From contig NC_081406.1 of assembly GCF_030272615.1 (NCBI RefSeq), forward strand, positions 185,729,770 to 185,793,769: DNA of 64,000 bases, in the 5' to 3' direction. Under the pieces are notes generated by a model. It searched no databases, was not told the DNA's origin, and was given only the letters and a program-made list of their open reading frames with translations. The DNA comes from Cryptomeria japonica (lineage: Eukaryota; Streptophyta; Pinopsida; Cupressales; Cupressaceae). Numbering within the stretch: position 1 is the first letter of the stretch; every line of letters starts with the position of its first letter. The position numbers and the translations under genes are program-made. This document shows positions 33,444 through 49,814 of this stretch, piece after piece.

Positions 33444-34184
33444 TCAGCAATCCCTTCCTCCCGTATATGTGCCTGTTGATTGTTCACATGAGATCACATC
33501 TCTTTGCAGCATCGTATCAAACAATTCATGAGCCTTGTCCATGTTTCCACATTTTGTATTCATGTCAAGTAGGGCATTTGCAAGTACAACACCTAACAAA
33601 ATTCCTCTATCCATTATGCTTTGATGGATGTCCATACCCTGTTCCAAAGCTCCCATTTTTGCACAGGTAGGGAGGATTCTAGTAAAGGTTGTGGAATTTG
33701 GCTTTATGCCTTCCAATTTAATTTGCTTGAAAGTGTCTAAAGCCTTTTCGACAAATCTATTTTGTGCATATCTAGCAATCATTGCAGTCCACGAGACAAC
33801 ATTTCTTTCAGGCACTCTATCAAATAGTTCACGTGCCTTGTCTATGCTTCCACATTTTGCATACATGTCTACCAAGGCAGTTACAACTACAACATCTGAC
33901 AAAATTTCTCTATCCTTTATGCTTCAATGAATGTCCATACCCTGTTCCAAATCTCTCATTTTGGCACAGGCAGGGAGGATAGTAGCAATGGTCATGGAAT
34001 TTGGCTTTACACCTGCCAATTGCATTTGCTTGAAAGTTTCTAAAGCCTTCTCAACAAATCCATTTTGTGCAATTGCAACTACATCTGACAAAATTCCTCT
34101 ATCTTTTATGCTTTGATGGATGTCCATACCCTGTTCCAAAGCTCCCATTTTTGCACAGGCTGGGAGTAGGCTGGCAAACGTAAC
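33444..34184 (-). pseudogene. PLS-class pentatricopeptide repeat (PPR) fragment
   Basis: PPR proteins bind organellar RNA. One frame with a single stop reads from VTFASLLPACAKM (34184) leftward through alternating motifs: GALEQGMDIHQSI; FVEKALETFKQMQLAGVKPNSM; ALVDMYAKCGSIDKARELFDRVPERNVVSWTAMIARYAQN (written here only as motif text across two repeats); then a second round ending MDKAHELFDTMLQRDVIS near 33510. About seven motifs remain and both protein ends are missing. A TAA (34,924-frame position near 33924) replaces Gln after GMDIH. One repeat is shortened (SDVV joined to AIAQNG), consistent with deletion between repeats. The host gene origin is clear, but this copy is a fragment. Confidence 0.85.
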
Positions 34185-35695
34185 TAAAGAAATGTAATGA
34201 TCAGCTCCAAAGACATCAAACCACTACTAACAAAACCAAGAGTCTAAAATATGATAGGGAATAGTGTGAGCTGTCCTGAAATAAAATATTTTATTTTCAA
34301 TTTCAACTAAAACATAATTACTCAGCCATTTAATGTTATTAATAAGTGTTTAATTTATGAAAGAGATAAATGGTTGGCCACAAGTACATGAGTTACTAAA
34401 TGCACACAAATAAGTGAATTTGATATTCAAACTATTTATAATGAATTCAATTCTTGTCAATTAGTCATTTATGTTTGCAATAAGAATATTTCTTTGTTTT
34501 TCTTAATCTTTATTCATAGTTATGTGCATATTTCACATTCTATAATTAGGATATCAATTGCTATGGCTGAACACTAGCATGATGTTTGTGTTGTGGTATA
34601 GATGTGTGGAACCATAATTATGGGATTGTTATATGATAGAGATCATAAATCTAGATATCGCATATTAGTTATAGCTCTTCTTGGATTGAGTCTAAAGTTG
34701 GCATACAGTCATAAAGCCATTATTAGCAGATCTATCCATTTCTAGTAAAGACAATTGAGAAAGTCATTTTGATATTGAGAGTTTCTTATTTGTTTACCTA
34801 TTGATCATTATTAAGCCATAATATTTAGGTCTATTTATCTCTCTTGCAAAACCTCTGTAAGTGTCCTAGATTGTCCCTACTACTCACTTTTCAATTCGGA
34901 AAAATGGAGTTCTAAAGATTTGTTGCACAAGATGGTGTTGAACGTATCAACAAGGCTAGCATGGAAGGTATGTTCAAGCTTCCACTTGTACAACTTACAA
35001 CAAATGATTTGTTGATAGAAGAAATTCTTGAAATAGGGATACAATCAAAAGACAAGTAAGTACATACAAACCTCCTCAGTTGAAAGTAAAATCTATGTAT
35101 AAAAAGAGTGCATTGAATCCCAATCCATAAACACAATAGAGATACTGATGGAGACTTAATTGGATGTAGCATGTTGCACCAAATTTGTTAGAGTATGCTA
35201 AGCTAGTACATAATGTTTCGTAAAGCCACATTAGTATTTTATCTAGATCATTATCTACCAAAACTAACTATAGTAATCCTTTGAGGATTAATTTCATGGT
35301 GCTAGATCTTCATTTAGTTCCACTTCTTGTTGGAGAAAAGAACAGTTATTTCTTGAGGTAGATGAATATCCCATCAACAAAGGACAAGACCCTTTCTAGA
35401 ATATAACAAATTCTACTCCAACAAAAGATCATCGGGGTTTCACTAGAGATATTGAATAAGAGATAGACTTCTACTGCTGCATTAAAAGCATTGGCATGTT
35501 CTTCATTTATTGATGTAAACTCTCTGTGATGCCACCGCAACCAACAAAGGTGTAAAAAGTTGTTCGCAATGCATGGATTTTTAGGATTGTCCCTTGAGAA
35601 AATAGAATTAAAGTATGGAAGCAGGATCTGCCAGCTCCTGAGGGAAAGACCATGTCAGACAATAATTTCTATTTTCTTGCCTCTAAAGAAAGACC
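34185..35695. other. Spacer of 1.5 kb, nothing secure
   Basis: No recognised gene. A short + strand piece at about 34904-35056 reads RFVAQDGVERINKASMEGMF up to a GTAAGT donor-like site and may be a relic exon. A 19-bp phrase (AAAGACCATGTCAGACAAT) occurs at about 35646 and 35689, just before the first CACTA exon. No clear CACTA terminus was found. Confidence 0.4.
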
Positions 35696-39898
<4,203 letters not shown>

Positions 39899-40260
39899 AA
39901 TGTAAGAGGAATGCGATTAGTATATTATCTATTGAATATTGACTTCTTGATAGAATTTTTTTTTACATAACTAATTCATTCTGTTTTGAATTCTAATGCC
40001 ATTACATAATAAATTCATGATGCACCTTTTAATATGGAGATGGAGATAGGGGGTGTGACTATTTATGTGACCATTTAGTTGAGGATCCTACATAGTCTAC
40101 ATAAAGTAAAGGTAAGGAATTACAAAATTTACAATGATTTTGATGAGAACATCCTTTTATTATTTAATACTCTTTTTGTCTACAAAGTTCATGTTGTTCA
40201 TGTTGTGTATGATGTACTTTCGCTAACATTTTTTATATTTTTTCTATGTCACAGACCAAC

Positions 40261-42340
40261 ATGGATCCATCACATATCGCAGACAAAGATGTACCTTGCG
40301 TCACTTCTACCGAGAAGGTAAACCTCATTGTAATTGTACAAATTAGGTAGAGGCAAACTGTTACATTATTATGTTCTTTTTTTTTAGTGATTTATACTAA
40401 TTTTGTAATTGTTAATGATATTCTTGACACAGACGGATGTTTGGGGAAAGGGAAAGGGAGTTGCAGTACCTAAACACCTTTCTATGGATGTGGAAAAATT
40501 AGGGTTAAGCAATGATGACCCTGAAGATCCCATAGACCTTGTGAAATTCTTTAAAATGCCTCTTATAAAAATTAGAAAAGAGATTGTTGCTTTGGCAGTC
40601 ATGCATCCTACCACTAATGAGATATGACAGAGGGTGGAATTATTGTATAAGATAGCACAAAAATTGCAAGTAAGCAGTAATGAAAGCTTTAATTATAACA
40701 AAAGTTCAATAATGGTTTATATTTTATTCTCTTTTTATGTCAATAACTAAAATATGTACGTATTGTTTTTACAGCAATTTATCCACCCTCATGAAAGTCG
40801 TTCCTACGATCAGGATGTTGTAGGATCAGGTGATGATGATTTTCTTGTATTATCACTTGCTTGGCTTATCACTCTGAGTACCCAAAACACATCATACTTG
40901 ATACTGTCAATTTTCAAAATAAAGGTTCATCCTTGTTTACAATTCTTGCACTTTTCATATATTTAATGTTTGATATATTTAATGTATTATTCTTTAGGTG
41001 TTGTCAATGTTACTGTGCAAATGCCGACACTGCCTCATCAGAGGTCACCCTCACCTGTATTGCCGACTGCAATGTCGGCAACAAGTAGCATGCAGACATC
41101 CTCTAGTGCACGTTATATTGGCCCGCCCACTATTGGTAGATCCCTCTTTTTCTCTATCTTCTGTCATGTGTTTATTTCCCTTCAAGCATTATTTCTTGAA
41201 TTCTAATGCCATTTCATAGTGGACACATTTTTTGCAGGAGGAGATTCACATGAGGATGTGCCACATGCAACTACTGCTGATAACATAGCATCGTTTCCTA
41301 GATCTTCTCGTAATACAAGAACATTGCAGGCCACATTCGTGGTGAGCGATGAATAAATGCTTCCCTTAAAGATACAAAAGGTTCCAGGTACTTTAAAATT
41401 ATTATTATATATACTCTAATTGTGATTTACTTTATGATCACTCGTTTTAGACTAATATTGATCCCATGAATTTTTTGTAGGCAATGATATTTACTATAAA
41501 CATCTTAGTGACATTGCATTATAGATATTTGGGCCCACCATACGTAAAAGGTGGTACATCATATGTGAACTAACCCTTATCCACTTTTGATTTCATATCA
41601 TTGCTAGAGTACTTTTCCTTTGATCCATTTCTTGAAGTGTAATAAATGTAGCTTCAGTTCATTTCTGAATCTAACAGGTTTGTTTTTGCTTTAAAAGGTG
41701 GAATGACCAAGAAAAAAGGTTAAAAGATTAATTGACAAACCAAATGGTTGAGTGGTTTGGAAATGACACCTTTGACAAAACCAAACTCCTTGAAAAAGTT
41801 GGCACATATCTAAAGTATGTGAGGGACCAATATAGGACCCATTTGGAGAGGAACCTAAAGTACAAGCATCCCCCCATGATTCCAAAGAGGGAGTGGAAGG
41901 ACCTAATTTTGGATGCCAAGGAGAGAATTGAAAGGAAAAAAGGAAATACACCAGGAGACACCAGAAGAAGGTATGGGATACTATTAAGAATGTAATTATG
42001 TACTAATTAATTACTCTTTATATTTATATAATCTAACATATTTCAAACTTTTTATAGACTGAGTGACACATCATAGACAACCAAGGCAAGACAAGAAAAG
42101 CATGGGCAACACAAACTTGGCTCTAGTGGTTACATGAAACTTGCTGCACGAATTGTAAGTATCTCATGTAAACTCCCATATTGTCTTAAAATATTAGTAA
42201 ATTGCAAATGTTTTTTTTTATCAAACAATGCAAGCAAAATTCATGGTACCAAGAAAAAATGCAGGGCTCTGAATTCAATAGAGTGCCCACAGAAGATGAC
42301 AAGAGAATTGCCTACCAGCAAGGCTATTTAGTCGTGGCTG
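40261..42340 (+). pseudogene. Second CACTA gene (transposase_24-like), left part
   Basis: Exons read from an ATG at 40261 (MDPSHIADKDVPCVTSTEK, donor at 40318), then 40433-40669, 40775 to about 40924, about 41000-41137, and about 41239-41340. They encode a hydrophilic, Ser/Pro-rich protein. A further exon (about 41732-41970) reads YVRDQYRTHLERNLKYKHPPMIPKREWKDLI, followed at 42055-42155 by KARQEKHGQHKLGSSGYMKLAARI in a frame with stops. This resembles the C-terminal domain of plant transposase_24 (Ptta/En/Spm) proteins, the usual second product of CACTA elements. The gene is cut by the Gypsy insertion at 42684 and continues at 52300. Confidence 0.6.
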
Positions 42341-42683
42341 ATCGGCTATGAGAATTGAGTGGGCATACACAACATTTGAGTGCATCCATCACATAGGTAA
42401 ATATGGTAAATGGAAGTTATTTCAAATTGAATACTTTACCAATAATCTAATTGATGTTGAGTTCCAACATAAAGTGACTATATTTGTTTTAAATAAGCAA
42501 GCAATGATAACAATGTGCATATCATTGGAATGCAGCCTACTAATTGTGAAACACCACCTGCACATGAAGGTCCAAATGTGCATCACAGTAGTGGAGGTAT
42601 TCATTTTCTATTCAAATTTATTTATTTAGCTATTAATACAATTAAACATCTTAATTTGTAATTAGAGTAGTAATTAATGTAAC
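42341..42683. other. CACTA intronic/degenerate DNA up to the Gypsy insertion
   Basis: No secure exon. It ends with GTAAC at 42679-42683, the left target duplication of the Gypsy element. Confidence 0.5.
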
Positions 42684-45140
42684 TGATAGGGAGGTAGTGC
42701 AAGTGGAATGCTCAAGTGACTTGTATGGTCACTAAGTATAGGTCCTTACTAATTTCAAGGTGTTGTTGCTATAATTATAGTGCAAAGGTTCATAGACAAC
42801 CTGAATCATCCTCTTGATCCACCTCCCTAAGACAAGACTTATTGGTTGCTCAAAGGCATCAACCCCATAATCACTCTGGCTTGGTAAACTGACCCCTTAT
42901 TCACCCTCTTGGATTTCATTCCTCTGTCCCTGACCTGCTCCCTAACTACATAAGGTCTCCTTTTATTGGTTTACACATTGATACCAAGTTTTGCTCCCAA
43001 TGGTGTCTTTTGCCTTCTACGTTTTGAGATGTAGAAGTCCTCAAGTGCTAAAACTAAGTTTTTGGAGTCTACCACACAAAAAGTGTTAAAATCAAGTGAG
43101 GACAACTTGTTTCAACTAGCATTGATGACTTTTGTGTTTTACATCAACCATTTGTGTACCCGATTTGATAAAAACTCAATTTTGAGGCCTAAAAAGGCTA
43201 CAAGCAATTAACCCTCCTTTTGGGGTTTTGTGCTCACCCTACTCAAGAGATGGACTTCCTGACTGAAAGAATTACATATTTCGATACCCTTTTGGGGGTT
43301 CTTGAAGATTTACCAATTTTAGGGGTCCCTAAAGCCTTCTCCGTGACTGTCCCAAAAATGGGCATAAAAAGAGGGTTTTGGTAGGGCTTATTGGCAAAAA
43401 CCAAATTTCAAACTTGAGATCCTCCAAATGAATCAAGGACACCTAAATCTACCTTTTTGTTGACTAAACAGGCCATAAACAAGAAGGTTTAAACCTCACA
43501 AAGTGAAGAACAAGATTTTCATAAAATGCACAAAAGGGAAATGCAACATTTGACAACTTTTCACTTTTTCCCTTCTACAAACACAACTTTGTAAGAATTC
43601 CAATTACAAATTGAAGCATATGAACATGGCCAACGTTAGAGACAAGAAGGAATCCAATTTTCCCAGCAAAAAAGGCATTAGGCAATTACAAAATAGCAAA
43701 TAGTTCACTGTCAAGCTAAATAGGACTGCATTTTGCCCTCTCATTGTCGTTTTCACATTGGACCTGCATTTCACACTGTGAAAACTCCTTTTCAAAGGAT
43801 TTATTTGGCCTTCCTTGGCATTACTCTACCCCTTTATGATTAATATCCTTCATACCTACAAATTTAGAAGGGAGATTACCAGTAAAATCTTCAAAACATT
43901 GTAAGAATCAGTCCTAGATGACTGTGACAGCCTGCTGGGCGTTTTTCATTTTGCCTAAAGAGATCATTGTTTGATCTTGGCATTTACAATACCCATGGGT
44001 AGGGCTTACACTTCTCTTTGTTCTTGTTTTCAAACAAAACAAAATATTGACAAAGGTTTTCACACACCAATGAATGGCGGAGAGCAAACAAGGAAGGAAA
44101 ACTATGACCAAACAGTGACTCACTATTTTGGTTTACAATTCACCAAACTGAAACATATAACCCTCCTTTTCCAGGATTAGGCAGCCTCTTTGCTTGCATA
44201 TAACACTTGGTCATCAAAACAGGTCTGTTCACCAAAAGAATGCAATTGCTATGGGAGAGCAAAGCATCAAACTTATGCAAGACCCTAGCCAAATGGCAAA
44301 CTTGCCTAGGGCTCCATGGCCACAAAACTCCTTGCACCTGCACTCTTGAAACCAAAACATATATTTACATAATTTACAAATTGACCAACTGGTTCTTGAG
44401 AAGCCATGAACATTTTAGGACTTCAAGAAGCCAAGTTGGTCAAGCATCCTTGCCCAAATTCCTAGACAAGGTAGTGAAATTGTCAAATCAAACCAATTTT
44501 GCTACAACCTCAAAACTTAATCAAATTTAATGCCACCAAAGGGAGAAGTTTAATAAAACATAGTGGAAACTAAAAATGCAAGAACAGTATGGAAAAGTAT
44601 AGCAGATGTACGGACTGCTGCTCACATCAAGTTAGAAACTAGGGAAAAACAAGGTAAAATGAGTGCAAACTTTCAAAATGATTGATAACTCCGATTGAAC
44701 AACCCTTACAATAGTTCCAACAAGAGAATAAATACCATTCCAAGCTAGTTAACCTCCTGTATGGATAGGTACATGTCCAAGAACACTAAATTTGACATTT
44801 TGGATGCCTAGAAGGTGTAGGGTTGATCTCAAAACCCACAAAACACCTAAGAACACTTCTCACACCTACAAACCAAACACAAAACATGCCTAGACCTTTT
44901 CAAAACAAAAACACATTAAAAACTCACTTTTACAACATTGTGCTAGGCAACTCCAAAGCTGCCAATTTTGAGCAAAAGATGAAAACAGGAAATCAAAACC
45001 ACATAATGAGTTAAAAACTCATCCAAACAACTTAAAGCAACACAAAAACAACTTAAACAACCATTCCCACTCAAAGCTAATGAAAATCAAACTTACTCTC
45101 AAACTTGTGTTGAAAATGAGGCCTAGGTGCTCCTACACCA
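42684..45140 (-). repeat. Gypsy 3' LTR (2,457 bp)
   Basis: Left LTR. It is unusually long. Small open frames in it (for example 43914-44123) recur in the right LTR and are not genes. Confidence 0.93.
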
Positions 45141-45162
45141 TACTCCCCCGGTGACAAAGAAG

Positions 45163-48100
45163 TCATCTGACTCCTTTGGGCAGAAAAGAGAGAGGAATAC
45201 CAGCCTTGGGGAAGTCACTTTCAGGTATCCAAGTGGCTTCAGAGGCTGGTTGATCTTTCCACTTGACCAAATGTTCAAAGTAGTCATGCCTTCTAGTCTT
45301 CTTGGTGATTTTGGAATCAAGTACCTATTCAGGAATGGGAGAAGAAGAAGAGGGGAGAGGTAGATCAGAAAGGGAATTTGAAATGTCTAAAACTCTTTTA
45401 TTCTCTACTAGAGGCTACCCCTTGAAAGGTACCAAATCTGTAACATTAAAGATAGGAGATAAAGAAACATCAGCAAGTAGATCAATTTTATAAGCATTTG
45501 GACCATACTTAGCCAAAATCCTGCAAGGTCCAATTCTTCTCATTTGTAACTTGGTAGGAACTCCCTTTTGCAATATAAACTTATTGAGATGTACCATCAC
45601 AAAATTGCCAACTGTGAATTGGACATCCCTCTTTGAAGCATCCACCCTTGCCTTGACTCTTGCTATGGTATCCTGCAAAGACTGCTTAACCTGTTCATGT
45701 ATCTCTTGGAGAGATTTTGCCATGTCTTCTGTTGTCCCACTAACATGTTGCAAGTTAGTCACATCATGTAACTCAAAAACACCTCTTGGATGCATACCAT
45801 AAACAACTTGAAATGGACTCTTACTAGTGGATCTGTTTACACTATCATTATAGGCAAACTGTGCCTGTGGGATGAGTTGATCCCAGCTTTGTCCATACTC
45901 CTTGGTGAGACATCTGAGTAGATTACCCAATGTCCTATTCACCACCTCTATTTGGCCATCTGTGTGTGGATGGTAAGTTGAGCCAAAAGATAAGTTAGTA
46001 CCATATTTCTTCCACAAAGTCTTCCAAAAATGACCCAAAAACTTAACATCTCTATCTGATACAATGCTAGATGGCAAACCATGTATTCTGACAACTTCTT
46101 TATAGAAAAGGAAAGCAATATGACTAGCATCATTAGTAGTTCTGCAAGGTATAAAGTGAGCCATTTTACTAAATCTGTCCACAACCACAAAGATACTATC
46201 ATGTCCTATTTTTGTCCTTGGTAAGCCTACAACAAAATCCATATGGATGCACTCCCATGGCCTAGAAAGAATGGGAAGTGGCTGATATAAACAAGCATTA
46301 GTGCTATGACCTTTGGTCTTCTGACATACCATGCACTATTCAACATACCTTGGGACATCTCTCTGCATCTTAGGCCAGTAATAAAAATGTTGAACCAACT
46401 CTAAGGTCTTGTTGAGACCAAAATGGCCACTCAAACACCCATTGTGTTTCTCTTGAATGAGATTGTCTCTCATGGAACCTTTAGGAACACATATCTGTCC
46501 TCCCCTGAATAACAAACCATTCTACAATGTATAGTTAGCATACTCACTATGAAAATGATTCTCAAAAGCAAGACAAACTTTATAAGCAGCAGCAAAATCA
46601 TCATCATTAGGATATAAATCTTGAAAGCAATCAATCCCAATACTCTTTACTTGGATCTCCTGAATAGTTAACAATCTCCTACTCAAAGCATCAGCTACTT
46701 TGTTACATTGGCCTTTCTTGTGCTTAAGAGTAAATGTATATGCTTGTAGGTACTCTACCCATTTCACATGTCTATGGTTGAGTTTATCCTGAGAATTCAA
46801 GAAACTGACTACTTGGTTGTCTATATACACAACAAATTCCTTAGGAAGCAAGTAATGCCTCCACTTCCTGAATGCCTGCACCAATGCATATAACTTTAAA
46901 TCATAAGATGAATACTTTTTCTTTGCATCATTCAGTTTTTCACTAAAGAAAGCAACTGGTCTATTATCTTGACTCAAGACTGCACCTATTGCAAGATGAC
47001 TGGCATCACATTCTATTGTAAAGAGTTTATCAAAACTAGGTAGGATTAACACTGGTTGTGTAGCAACTCTAGTTTTGAGTAACTCAAACCCCTTATTGGT
47101 TGCTTCTATCCATTGAAACTTAACCTTATGACCACCCTTTATTGTATCTAACATGGGTGCACAAATCTCACTGAATCCTCTGATAAACTTTCTGTAAAAC
47201 TGGGCTAGACCATGAAAACTCCTAACCTCACTAGCTGATTGTGGGGTTGGCCAACTTGTTATGGCTGCAACTTTAGATTGATCCATCTTAAGATCTCCAC
47301 TGGACACAACAAAACCAAGATAGACTAGCTCTTGCTGCATAAAATCACATTTCTCAAGATTTATGGTTAACTGCTCATCAGATAATCTTTGCAAAACAAT
47401 AGCTAAGTGTTTCAAATGCTCCTCTCTAGTCTTACTAAAAATGAGAATATCATCTAAGTAGACTACTACAAACTTACTGAGAAAATCCTACAATACTTCA
47501 TTCATTAACCTCATAAAGGTACTAGGAGCATTAGAGAGTCCAAAAGGCATAACCAACCATTCATAAAGACCCTAATTTGTTTTAAAAGAAGTTTTCCACT
47601 CATCACCCTCTTTTATTCTTATCTGATGGTAACCACTTTTTAAGTCTATTTTGGAGAAATACCTCACACCCCCTAAACAATCCATCAGATCTTCTATCCT
47701 GGGAATGGGGAATCTGTATCTTATTGTGATCTTGCTGATAGCTTTGGAATCTGTACACAATCTCCATGTGCCCCCTTTCTTAGGTGCTAACACCGTGGGC
47801 ACTACACAAGGACTTATACTCTTTATTATTAATCCTTGATCCAATAACTCTTGAATCTATCTAGCTACCTCTTTTTTTTGTTTAGGAGTCATCTTGTATG
47901 CTGCTTTGTTTAGCAAAGAAGCTCGTAGTATAAAGTCAATTTTATGACTAATGGCTCTAGGAGGAGGTAATGTTGTTGGTTGTCCATCACTGATGATGCT
48001 CTTAAAGTTATCAAGAAGTTGCTGCACTTCTTGTGGGGTCTCAACTTGTTTTTCTTTCTTATCCTCCTTAGGTTTCACTACAAGTGCATAGCCAATCCCA

Positions 48101-49762
48101 TCTCCCTCTTTCATGGTTTGGACGAACTCTTTTTCATTGACTAATAGTACTTTAGGTGCCTGTGGTTTACTGTTCTCTATCTCTTCACTAAGGGACTGAA
48201 TTTTGTAGACAATGCCATTCTTTTGAAAGGAATGTGTGCTTTTTTTCACCATCATGGTGTGCCCTTTTGTCAAATTGCCAAGGTCTACCCAATAGTAGAT
48301 GGCAAGCATCCATGGGAAGGATGTCATAGAGTATCCTATCCTTGTATTCACCTATATTGAAGTCTACCCATGCTTGTTCATTCACTAGGACATGTTGCCC
48401 CTTGTTTAACCAGGTTAGCTTGTAGGGTTCACTGTGCTTCATTCTATGTAGGTTCAATTTGCCAACTACCTCCTCTGAGATAATATTATCTGTGGAGCCT
48501 GAATCAATAATAACCTTACATACCTTGCCCAAGATTTTGCACTTGATCCTGAACAATGCTCTTCTCTAAGAATCTTCACACTTATGAGGTTCTTGCATCA
48601 ATACTCTCCTCATCATTAGACTTTCACCATCTTTGGGTGCTAGGTGCATTGCCGGAGTTCTTATACTACTCCCTTCCTCCTGAACATAGTTTACTTTTCT
48701 TTCACCTCCATGGGAAGAACTAGGCTTTTTAGGACACCTATAAGAAAGATGACCCAATTTCTGATAGTTGTAGCATTTCATTGTGGAGAAATAAGACCCT
48801 CTACCTGGGCCAGTAGACCTACCCCTTCCTGGGTTGCTTGATCCCCTTCCCCTAAAATTAGGTTTTCTCTGAGAATCCCCACTTTGCTCTATAAGCTTAG
48901 ATTCCCCCTGGGATCTTTGTTCTATGTGTCTTCCCCCAAAATTGCCTTGATGGCCTCGACCATCTCTACCTCTTCCTCTACCTTGGTTATGCTGCTCTTG
49001 CTTCTTCCTACTCCTTTCCTCTACCTTGAGTGCAAGTTGATAGCACTTCTGGGCTGTTGTAGGGCACAACAAACTTAACTCTTCCTGTATGTTCCATCTC
49101 AAACCATTGAGATACCTAGCAACCTTGACATTCTCATCCTCTTGGATCTTTGACCTAAGGCATAGCTTCTAAAACTCCTCGGTGTAGGTGCTAACATCTA
49201 ATTCTTTTTGCCTAAGGTTTTGCCTTCTCCTATGGAGCTCTATTTCATAGTCCTCTGGGATGTAAGCCTCTATGATTTTGGACAACATTCCCTTCCAAGT
49301 TGCTATGGGCCTTTTTCCCTCTTTCTCACGTTCATCCTGAATGAACTTCCACCATGTTAAGGCAACTCCTCTCAACCTAGACTTAGCCACCTTCACTTTC
49401 TGGGCCTCTGTCACACCATCACACTCAAAATGGTTCTCAAGCCCCTCAATCCACTCCATGACCACTTTTGGGTCCATTTTACCACTAAATAGTGGGACTC
49501 CTTCTAGTGTTCTCCCACTCATAGCCTTCAAGGCTTTCAAAAAGGGTTCATTCTCTATCAAAGGGTCTGGAATAGGGGTCTCATCCTCTATATCTAATAG
49601 CTTACCCTTACCTTCTGTTCCCTCTATCTTATTGTTGGCTTCATCTACCTTCACTTCTCCTTCACCCAACTTCTATTCTAAGAGGTCTAGATTCCCTCTA
49701 AGTAACCTATTTTCTTCTTCCTGGTCTTCCACTTTCCTTGCTAGTTCTGCATTTGTCACCAT
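45163..49762 (-). pseudogene. Gypsy gag-pol polyprotein with chromodomain, few lesions
   Basis: Opens at the ATG at 49762 (MVTNAELARKVED). Gag: EWIEGLENHFECDGVTEAQK ... GVALTWWKF, then an RG-rich region and a knuckle CYNYQKLGHLSYRC, in which the second Cys is Tyr. Protease: VIIDSGSTDNII (about 48500) and HLLLGRPW. After a frameshift at about 48190-48350 the pol frame is constant to the end. [28 protein letters not shown]. RNase H: IECDASHLAIGAVLSQ. Integrase: HxxxH with CMVC, MDFVVGLPR, SDRDVKFLGHFW and TDGQIEVVNRTLGN. C-terminal chromodomain: YFEHLVKWKDQPASEATWIP (about 45285-45226). Stop at 45165-45163. About ten in-frame stops are present, for example TAG at 49169 and 47857. The chromodomain places it among chromoviruses. 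Confidence 0.93.
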
Positions 49763-49798
49763 GGTTGTCAAACTGCTACTTCTTCCCAAGTGTAGCTA

Positions 49799-49811
49799 GA
49801 CTTTGATACCA
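49799..49811 (-). other. Gypsy primer binding site
   Basis: TGGTATCAAAGTC on the - strand, 3 nt from the 5' LTR. Its first eight bases match initiator tRNA-Met. The same 13 bases occur at 62514-62526 in another Gypsy remnant. Confidence 0.8.
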
Positions 49812-49814
49812 CTA

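Noticed and set aside
43914-44530. Small frames within the Gypsy LTRs (also 51047-51525)
   Set aside because: The same frames occur in both LTRs, have no domain and overlap on both strands. They are LTR sequence, not genes.
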